Shown here piece by piece: positions 1 to 4,764 of a stretch of DNA of 8,290 nt. Numbering within the stretch: position 1 is the stretch's first letter; every line of letters begins with the position of its first letter. Location: positions 1 to 8,290 of the forward strand of contig CAYJDW010000108.1 of NCBI GenBank assembly GCA_964368985.1, in the 5' to 3' direction. The DNA is from G023898405 sp964368985. GTDB lineage: Bacteria; Myxococcota; UBA727; JABDBI01. The position numbers and the translations under genes were made by a program. The notes under the pieces were generated by a model. That model worked only from the letters and a program-made list of their open reading frames with translations, was not told the DNA's origin and did no database searches.

Positions 1-494
1 GGGTGCGTCATGTCTTCCTTCTTGAGCTTCCCATAGCAGAAAAAAATCTTACGATTTTAACATTTGAGTAACCGATGGCTGTTCTGGCTCCAAATGTTGG
101 GCTTGGGTAGATTAGGCAAACTCAAAAAAAAGGCCTTTATCATACCGTCGCCTCTTTCTATTTTTTGGCCTCTTCTTTTGCTGGTCATTTTTTATCTCTT
201 TATGCCAGGTATGGCAGTCTGAAGTAATTAATACTTATCGATAAATCTATCGCAACTCCATGAACTTCTAGGAAAGCTTCTGCTAACTCCTAAAGCGTCT
301 GCGATGGTGAACTTGCAACCTGAGTCGACTGGCGCCGGATTTTTGAGCCACGAGATTTGTTGTATTAACTCCATTTGTCTGTCTCCTGCATTGTCTTCGA
401 GCCTCCGTTGCATTGAATTGAGGGCTGGATATAAAACTTGATGAGAAGAGCGGCAATATTTTTCCTATTCTTGGAATAACCTATAGAGGTCTAT
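1..494. other. gene-poor region before the acetyltransferase gene
   Basis: This stretch has no convincing intact gene. A short frame open from the left edge (positions 3-68, +) ends at TAA and could be the tail of a gene lying outside the window, but nothing identifies it. A small hairpin, AAAATC / GATTTT with a four-base loop, lies at 43-58. The only plausible coding relics are the minus-strand fragments listed separately. The last 80 bases must hold the promoter of the gene at 495, but I see no strong -35/-10 pair there. Confidence 0.4.
57..413 (-). pseudogene. possible decayed transposase fragments (IS3 orfB-like, tentative)
   Basis: No intact gene is visible here. On the minus strand an open frame of 61 codons (413 to 228) contains a helix-turn-helix-like stretch ending in LGVSRS. 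This is reminiscent of the start of IS3-family OrfB transposases, where a (L/V)GVSRSGYY motif is typical. A second short minus-strand frame (188 to 57, 43 codons) is rich in Lys/Arg and contains PNIWSQN, loosely like the region before the first catalytic Asp in the same family. Neither frame has a convincing ribosome binding site, and they are separated by about 40 bases and a stop. The family resemblance is weak and inferred by eye. The fragments could equally be chance open frames in degraded intergenic DNA. Confidence 0.25.
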
Positions 495-1058
495 ATGCGT
501 CAATGTTTATTATTCATAGCACTTTTATTCACCTCGGTGAATCTGAATGTGCACGCAATGAATGTGGTGTCGGAACAGCAATACCAAGAAAGTGAGCTTC
601 GTTTTTATAAAGCTTCCATCGATCAAAAAGAATTCTTAGTCGCTTTTGCGATTGCGTCCAACGCTATCTATAAAACTCTGGCCGTGAGCAGGAAGGTTGT
701 GGAGTCCGTATTTGCTATTGACGATCAAATTTTTTTGAATAGCGACATAGAAATACTCAAATGTGATGACGAGATAGTTGGTTTTTTTACCATCAATTTG
801 GCTGCTGCGAACAGCGAAGTTTGCGAATTGAATCATCTATTCGTAAAAGCTGGTTTGCAACGACGAGGTTTGGGTTCGAGACTTTTGACACGCGCAATGG
901 AGCTTGCGCGCGAGAAGAGATGCAGCGTGATGACGTTCATAAGTGACCCCGATGCTAAAGAATTTTATCTTAAGAAAGGCGGGCGAATTACGGGCTACGA
1001 CGAAAACCTCTTGAACCCATCAGTTGACGTCCCGCTATTCGAACTATCTCTTCACTAA
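495..1058 (+). CDS. GNAT-family N-acetyltransferase with signal peptide
   Basis: The product has 187 residues and is predicted to transfer an acetyl group from acetyl-CoA to an amine; the substrate is unknown. Residues 1-21 form a Sec-type signal peptide (hydrophobic LLFIALLFTSV, probable cleavage after VHA). The mature part carries GNAT hallmarks. The beta4 strand ELNHLFVKAG (111-120) runs into the acetyl-CoA pyrophosphate loop QRRGLG (122-127), followed by the alpha3 helix. DAKEFYLKKGG (153-163) matches the conserved FYxKxGF-type motif. The start at 495 is supported by AGAGGT four bases upstream and gives the intact signal peptide. A cytosolic cofactor and an export signal are an odd pair, because acetyl-CoA is absent from the periplasm. 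This suggests action inside a host cell, which is inference. The gene converges on the 418-residue gene downstream. Confidence 0.85.
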   Translation: MRQCLLFIALLFTSVNLNVHAMNVVSEQQYQESELRFYKASIDQKEFLVAFAIASNAIYKTLAVSRKVVESVFAIDDQIFLNSDIEILKCDDEIVGFFTINLAAANSEVCELNHLFVKAGLQRRGLGSRLLTRAMELAREKRCSVMTFISDPDAKEFYLKKGGRITGYDENLLNPSVDVPLFELSLH

Positions 1059-1183
1059 CGAGAGTGGCGCTGTCGAGGGTGACAATCAGACAGCATCGCC
1101 TCGCAATCCTAAGTGGTAATCGCTTAACATCTTCCACTTACAAGATTTAAATTGAGCCGGAAAAAGAAGACACGCTTTAGGCT
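1059..1183. other. convergent gap with weak hairpins
   Basis: This short gap lies between the convergent 3' ends of the acetyltransferase and the 418-residue gene. It holds three imperfect inverted repeats. The first is GGCGCTGTC (1066-1074) against GACAG and CGCC (1089-1100, three-base bulge). The second is TAAGTGG / CCACTTA (1110-1116 / 1134-1140). The third is ATTGAGCC / GGCTTCAAT (1151-1158 / 1180-1188, one-base bulge), which overlaps the stop of the minus-strand gene. None is followed by a clear T run, so they are weak terminator candidates at best. Confidence 0.3.
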
Positions 1184-2440
1184 TCAATCTCTTACTAGGC
1201 TCTTTGCAAGTATCTTTCTAATGATTGGATGGCGGTGCCTAGGATAAATTTTCATTATATAAGCAACTTTTTTGCCCTTGATCGCGGACAGGATCGCTTC
1301 TTGCCCAGCTACAAAATAAAAAGGATGGCTCGAATCGTGAATTTGATTACTTCTGAGTAGGTGTGAAATAAATTTATCCAAACTATCCAAGCTTTTCGAA
1401 TCCGTCCCTAGAGCCGTATCTAAAGCAGACCCAAAGTCAATATTGGATTCTTTATCGAAGCTTAATAAGATCTCATTTATTTCTTTTTGTTCTTCTAATA
1501 GCCTCTGAAATATGAGATATGCAAAAATTGGCAAATGGTGTAAACCGGCACTTACTAGAACCTTATTAAAAGGTGAGTTCAGTTTTTTTTCTATACTTTG
1601 ACCCAAACTTTGATTGCGTAAAGTAAGTTGATTTGGTGCAAATGAAATGTCGGCATCGGGTTCCCAACCATTGATATCGTATTTGGGCTCTGGAATAAAA
1701 TTGAATTTGTTTGGCTTGGTAAGACTACAAGAAAAACCAAAATCCTCAAAGTATTGACGAGACAGTACCGATTGAAAGAAGCGATTATATATAAAGAAAT
1801 CTTCTGGATTATAGGATCTCTGAAGATCTCTCCATAATTGGCCAGTCATTGATCTCAGTATTTGCCCACTGACATACTCGTTTGCTGGTCTTTGTGATGC
1901 TTTTATACCTTCCATTAGAATGGCAGTATTTTTTTTGTCTTCACCAAAAATATATTTTTTTAAAATTTGCAACGATTTCATTATTCCATCGGAATCAAGA
2001 TGATCTTCACCTGAGAAAATTATTTTCACTTCGTCTAAATAGCTAATATCCCTAGGATTTCCCTCTTCATCTAGAATTAAAATGGATGAATCAGAAGCGC
2101 CAAAATCGTTATTTAAAAAATATTTAGCTTCAGATATCATTTTTATATAAGCATCATACGCAGGCTTGGATGGATAACTGGTCATTTTTAGCCTAATCTT
2201 ATATAAAGACGGAGAACAAGATGCCGTCAGAAATTCTAATGGATAGTAAGCTGGATAAAGCTTTAAAATATCTCCTGTATTTTTATTGCTTCGTGCGTCT
2301 TGATCATTCGACGATTCGGTTGACACGTTGGACCATGGTTCTTGGCTGGGTATACTTGAATCAGTTGCATCGAACCCGGCAGAGGAAAAAGCAAATACTG
2401 AACAAATAATAGTAATAAATGTATTAAAATTAAAAAACAT
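1184..2440 (-). CDS. exported protein, possible TraB/Tiki/ChaN-like hydrolase
   Basis: The product has 418 residues and no confident family. Residues 1-21 look like a signal peptide (FITIICSVFAFSSA), followed by a Ser/Asp-rich linker to about residue 57. The core shows a spaced pattern: GEDH (144-147), a Glu in ILMEGI (E177), LRNQSLGQSI with R275-N276, then a hydrophobic strand into GLHH (299-302). In the TraB-Tiki-ChaN-EreA-PMT superfamily two GxxH motifs, a Glu and an Arg mark the active site in the same order, so a metal-dependent hydrolase-like fold is plausible. This is inference from motifs only. The C-terminus is basic (KIYPRHRHPIIRK). The start at 2440 has AGGA seven bases upstream. 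The gene is separated by the inverted repeat from the next minus-strand gene and probably has its own promoter. Confidence 0.72.
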   Translation of the reverse strand: MFFNFNTFITIICSVFAFSSAGFDATDSSIPSQEPWSNVSTESSNDQDARSNKNTGDILKLYPAYYPLEFLTASCSPSLYKIRLKMTSYPSKPAYDAYIKMISEAKYFLNNDFGASDSSILILDEEGNPRDISYLDEVKIIFSGEDHLDSDGIMKSLQILKKYIFGEDKKNTAILMEGIKASQRPANEYVSGQILRSMTGQLWRDLQRSYNPEDFFIYNRFFQSVLSRQYFEDFGFSCSLTKPNKFNFIPEPKYDINGWEPDADISFAPNQLTLRNQSLGQSIEKKLNSPFNKVLVSAGLHHLPIFAYLIFQRLLEEQKEINEILLSFDKESNIDFGSALDTALGTDSKSLDSLDKFISHLLRSNQIHDSSHPFYFVAGQEAILSAIKGKKVAYIMKIYPRHRHPIIRKILAKSLVRD

Positions 2441-2707
2441 AATGATATCCTGCTTTTACTGCTAGTAGGTTATTTTATTGTGATATTTCATGGTTCAAAT
2501 ATTCTAACAATTAAGCACAAGTGTAAACGTTTAGGTGAGATTATCAAGAGTCAGTTTTCGAGGACCTGGTGAAGATCGCGTTGTTTTCATCGCGAGGCTT
2601 GGCAAATTAAGCTAACCCGTAAATCCAGTGCCAGTCGACGCAGGTCTGAGGTTAACCGCGATATCGGCCAAATGTCCGACCTGGTGTCGACTGCCACTGG
2701 CTCCTAT
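2441..2707. other. intergenic region with GC-rich, palindrome-rich segment
   Basis: The first 80 bases are AT-rich and should hold the promoter of the 418-residue minus-strand gene. TTTACA with GAATAT 17 bases further on the minus strand is a weak candidate. From about 2550 to 2700 the DNA is clearly richer in G+C than its surroundings. It carries a small inverted repeat, TCGCG / CGCGA (2576-2580 / 2591-2595), then the long inverted repeat at 2625-2700. No supported gene is seen. A plus-strand frame across the segment is broken by TAA at 2613-2615. Confidence 0.45.
2625..2700. repeat. long imperfect inverted repeat (possible terminator or mobile palindrome)
   Basis: The left arm (2625-2646) starts CCAGTGCCAGTCGAC. 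The right arm (2678-2700) ends GTCGACTGCCACTGG. Aligned as reverse complements, the arms match in CCAGTG, CAGTCGAC and AGGTC, interrupted by one mismatch and one 2-versus-3-base bulge. The 31-base centre contains two further palindromes, GGTTAACC (2650-2657) and CGATATCG (2659-2666). The outer end lies 7 bases beyond the stop of the 124-residue minus-strand gene, where it could end transcription, but there is no T run. The size and G+C content fit a REP- or MITE-like intergenic element just as well. Confidence 0.6.
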
Positions 2708-3082
2708 CTAATCTTCATTAGAAATTTCCATAGAAATATTATGTATTCCTATTGGATCTATTTGAATGCCTAAATAACCATCAATAAGTTTTTGATTTGC
2801 AAATTCAGAGTCCGGCTCGCAGGATGGGCTTTCACGAATAGATTCAGAATAATTGTCAAAACTTCTTTTCTGTCTCACCCCAAAATCTTTAGGGGGTCCT
2901 TTCTTTTTCGGTCTTTTTTGGGGCTTAACAGGTGGATTTGAACAGTCTGGCGCATCTGACACGAAGTTAAAATCAAACCCATAAGTTGGCTCTTCGTCTA
3001 TGTCCATATCATCCATAGCCATGGTCACATTAGCAATTTGGATCAACATAAAAAGAGTAAATAGTCTAACTGTTAAGAGCAT
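2708..3082 (-). CDS. small exported protein with basic NLS-like cluster
   Basis: The product has 124 residues and no recognised family. Residues 1-22 form a signal peptide (MLLTVRLFTLFMLIQIANVT, likely cleavage after MA), followed by an acidic start DDMDIDEE (24-31). Residues 53-73 are strongly basic: KRPKKK at 56-61 fits the K-(K/R)-x-(K/R) monopartite nuclear localisation pattern, and a second cluster QKR at 71-73 makes a bipartite reading possible. There are two Cys (47 and 88). The rest is hydrophilic and probably disordered. The start has AGGA seven bases upstream and a good promoter about 50 bases upstream. An exported protein with a nuclear-type signal suggests a host-directed effector, but this is inference. 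The cluster could instead bind nucleic acid or acidic surfaces. Confidence 0.7.
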   Translation of the reverse strand: MLLTVRLFTLFMLIQIANVTMAMDDMDIDEEPTYGFDFNFVSDAPDCSNPPVKPQKRPKKKGPPKDFGVRQKRSFDNYSESIRESPSCEPDSEFANQKLIDGYLGIQIDPIGIHNISMEISNED

Positions 3083-3129
3083 TATTCTATCCTTTAAATA
3101 GTGCTATTATTATTTAGTAATAAATGTGT

Positions 3130-3158
3130 TTTATGGTCTGATATTATGATCGTGTCAA
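3130..3158 (-). promoter_or_regulatory. sigma70-type promoter for the 124-residue exported protein
   Basis: On the minus strand a perfect -35 box TTGACA (3158-3153) is followed after 17 bases by CATAAA (3135-3130), a four-of-six match to the -10 consensus. Transcription would begin near 3123, giving a leader of about 40 bases that contains the AGGA ribosome binding site. Confidence 0.5.
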
Positions 3159-3264
3159 TATGGTAATCTGTTTTTTGGCTTGGTAGTATTAGTATGGGTT
3201 TCTAAGTTTCATAATAGTGGAATTTAAACTATCCTAAAAGTGTCTTGTCGGTCCTTGGTGGGAA

Positions 3265-3362
3265 TTCGCCCCTCGCCTCATGATTTGCTAGCCTGTAGTG
3301 GTGGTAGGGCGTGCACTACAGATTTGAGTACGGGCGAAGAAATTTTAGCGCATGCAAAATTT
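3265..3362. repeat. nested palindromes downstream of the coiled-coil gene
   Basis: There are three inverted repeats in one compact block. TTCGCCC (3265-3271) pairs with GGGCGAA (3332-3338). Inside it CTGTAGTG (3293-3300) pairs perfectly with CACTACAG (3314-3321). Directly beside it AAATTTT (3340-3346) pairs with AAAATTT (3356-3362) around a nine-base loop. On the minus strand the block begins about 25 bases after the stop of the 320-residue gene, so it may form the 3' end of that transcript. The folded shape also suits an intergenic repeat element or small structured RNA. A tRNA was considered and rejected. Confidence 0.45.
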
Positions 3363-3387
3363 CCACTCTCTCCTTCAAACTGAAACT

Positions 3388-4350
3388 CTACGAATCCAGA
3401 CGCTCTAAGGTAGTCTGTATCATTTTAATCGGCATTTCTAAAGTCGCTTTAAATTTTTCGAATTCTTCTTTGGGAAGATGTTTATCTGCCGCTTGTAACA
3501 CTGGCTCCGTTCGCTTCCTCATTTCCTCAATCGTGGCATTGAGCATGCCAGCTTGCCCAGGTTTACTGCTGCTATAGGTTGCGCGCATTGATTGCAATTT
3601 TTCTTTGGTGAACTGCCCAAGCAGTGGTTCTGGTTGAGTGCTATCAATAACCTTTTCAATCGCTTTCAAAGCGGCCTCGCGTGTATCGTCATCGATGCTA
3701 AGTTGTGCCATTTGACCTTGATGCATTTTTTTCATCATTTGTTTGTGAGCATCTTGTTCTTCAATGGCAAACCGCTCTATTTCGTGATTTTCCAGTATGT
3801 TTTTAAGTTCTACTTGAAGAGGTGTCGCAAGTATTTCCTGCTTTTTTAAAAGCTCCTCAATAGAGAGGTCAGAAAAAAGCAACATACTGAAATCTAATTG
3901 GGCTTGATTTCGGTTGGTGAGATAGCCAAGCATTTTTTCTTGACGTTCGGCATCCAGGGAAAGCGCCTTAAATACCTTTTGGTATTGATTTTTGAAGAGT
4001 CCACTCGCTATATTTTTCCTCATTTTATCTGTTTCTGAAGAGGCTCTTTTTTCACCGGCTTCACTAGCTTCGGGCAGGGGGACTTTGGGGAGCAAGTGGT
4101 CTGCTCTAAGCTCTTTTTTGCCATTCTGCGTTTGCCAAACAGCTTCCTGCTTTTTTTCGAGATTTTTGACGTTTAAATTTAGGTGAGCCTGTTTTTCTAA
4201 AATCTCGCTTCGCTGAAGATCGATCAAGGCTTGCAGTTCAAAAACCTCTGTGCGTAAGTCACGGACCTTGTTCGCTAATACAGCACAACCAATGAGCGCC
4301 GCAATTAATACAAAAAAAAGCACATTTCTTTTGTTTGCTATATGACCCAC
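3388..4350 (-). CDS. membrane-anchored coiled-coil protein, unknown function
   Basis: The product has 320 residues. The N-terminus (NKRN, then a hydrophobic segment at about 10-26) is a single membrane anchor facing the periplasm. LIGC at 19-22 also fits a lipobox, so a lipoprotein is the alternative. Residues 28-70 form a heptad-like coiled coil rich in Leu, Glu and Lys. A polar linker (about 75-110) follows, then a helical domain in which LFKNQYQKVFKALSLDAERQ recalls CpxP/LTXXQ-type 'L-L-eQ' helices. This resemblance is loose. No catalytic motif is seen. The start is GTG at 4350, supported by GAGGAAGG just upstream and by the membrane segment, with an in-frame stop a few codons before. Two very short frames lie immediately upstream on the same strand. 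Palindromes follow the stop. Confidence 0.75.
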   Translation of the reverse strand: MGHIANKRNVLFFVLIAALIGCAVLANKVRDLRTEVFELQALIDLQRSEILEKQAHLNLNVKNLEKKQEAVWQTQNGKKELRADHLLPKVPLPEASEAGEKRASSETDKMRKNIASGLFKNQYQKVFKALSLDAERQEKMLGYLTNRNQAQLDFSMLLFSDLSIEELLKKQEILATPLQVELKNILENHEIERFAIEEQDAHKQMMKKMHQGQMAQLSIDDDTREAALKAIEKVIDSTQPEPLLGQFTKEKLQSMRATYSSSKPGQAGMLNATIEEMRKRTEPVLQAADKHLPKEEFEKFKATLEMPIKMIQTTLERLDS

Positions 4351-4421
4351 ACGCCTTCCTCAATTTTTTTCAGCTCCGCGGTCTTATCCCTTGCCAGAGT
4401 TCTAAAATCAAGGGCCCCCAT
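4338..4421 (-). CDS. candidate 27-residue ORF overlapping the coiled-coil gene start
   Basis: This is a short minus-strand frame, ATG at 4421 to TAG at 4338, with a protein-like charged composition (DFRTLARDKTAELKKIEEG). It overlaps the first 13 bases of the 320-residue gene, and its start lies two bases after the stop of another short frame (4609-4424). It has no Shine-Dalgarno of its own. It could be the end of a decayed upstream gene, a leader peptide coupled to the coiled-coil gene, or chance. I do not recognise the sequence. Confidence 0.2.
   Translation of the reverse strand: MGALDFRTLARDKTAELKKIEEGVWVI
4354..4361 (-). promoter_or_regulatory. ribosome binding site that fixes the GTG start
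   Basis: GAGGAAGG on the minus strand places AGGA six bases before the GTG at 4350. The nearest in-frame stop (TGA) overlaps its 5' edge, so no earlier start is possible. The next in-frame ATG would remove the membrane segment. Confidence 0.65.
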
Positions 4422-4709
4422 ATTTACGCTTTTGTAGACTTTTGAGCAAATAATTGTTCTTTAGTAATGGCAAGAACATCGCTATCAATAATTACAGCAG
4501 TAGCGAGGAACCAACTAGATTTTCCCGAGAATTTTCTGGTTGGCAAGCGACAACAAAAAAGGTGCATATTGTCGCCGATAAATAGGGATAATCTATTTTT
4601 GAATTCCATTAAAAAGTGGTAGTATTACCAATCATAATAAATAAAATTTAATCCTATTAGGTTGCATCCTCAAATTTATATTGCTAGCCATGGTCCCACA
4701 ACTGTTATT

Positions 4710-4740
4710 TTGATGGTTGTAGAGAAACTGTTGTTATAAA
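4710..4740 (+). promoter_or_regulatory. weak promoter candidate for the ankyrin-HECT gene
   Basis: TTGATG (4710-4715) and TATAAA (4735-4740) are separated by 19 bases, longer than the optimum of 17. Transcription would start about 18 bases before the ATG, leaving just enough leader for the GAGGA site. It is the best pair visible upstream, but not strong. Confidence 0.3.
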
Positions 4741-4752
4741 AACAGCAATACT

Positions 4753-4757
4753 GAGGA
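4753..4757 (+). promoter_or_regulatory. ribosome binding site choosing the ATG at 4765
   Basis: GAGGA lies seven bases before the ATG at 4765. A nearer ATG at 4758 is in another frame that soon stops and is too close to this site. Only the 4765 start gives the signal peptide and the long frame. Confidence 0.7.
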
Positions 4758-4764
4758 ATGAGAA

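Larger units (their letters stand above)
3083..3387. other. intergenic region holding promoter and palindrome block
   Basis: About 305 bases lie between two same-strand genes. The lower half (3083-3240) is AT-rich and contains the promoter listed separately. The upper part (3241-3362) is more G+C-rich and holds the nested palindromes listed separately. The short plus-strand frame that spans it overlaps the coding region of the coiled-coil gene and is a shadow. No other gene is seen. Confidence 0.5.
4351..4764. other. divergent intergenic region between coiled-coil and ankyrin-HECT genes
   Basis: About 410 bases hold the 5' flanks of two divergent genes. A 61-codon minus-strand frame (4609-4424) without a ribosome binding site and the 27-codon frame after it are the only coding signals, and both are weak. 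Short palindromes include TGGTA / TACCA around four bases (4617-4630) and CCAAC / GTTGG near 4509-4540. ACTGTT(A/G)TT occurs twice (4701 and 4727) close to the ankyrin-HECT start, where it might be an operator, but nine-base repeats like this are expected by chance. Confidence 0.4.

Noticed and set aside
318..333. ACCTGAGTCGACTGGC resembles both arms of the palindrome at 2625-2700
   Set aside because: With one mismatch over 16 bases, about one such pair is expected by chance in a window of this size. It is not enough to claim a repeat family.
2535..2704. Plus-strand frame with protein-like stretches over the G+C-rich patch
   Set aside because: It is broken by TAA at 2613-2615, has no start or ribosome binding site, and overlaps the long palindrome.
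3181..3191. TGGTAGTATTA also occurs at 4617-4627, upstream of another exported-protein gene
   Set aside because: Shared 11-base words are expected several times by chance in 8 kb of AT-rich DNA. Only the copy at 4617 is part of a palindrome.
3265..3338. 74-base segment with a 7-base terminal stem, like a tRNA acceptor stem
   Set aside because: Neither strand shows a TTCRA-type T loop with a paired five-base stem or a credible anticodon arm in the right place.
4424..4609. 61-codon minus-strand frame as an independent gene
   Set aside because: It has no Shine-Dalgarno and no recognisable domain. It is kept only as part of the intergenic description and the chained-frames finding.
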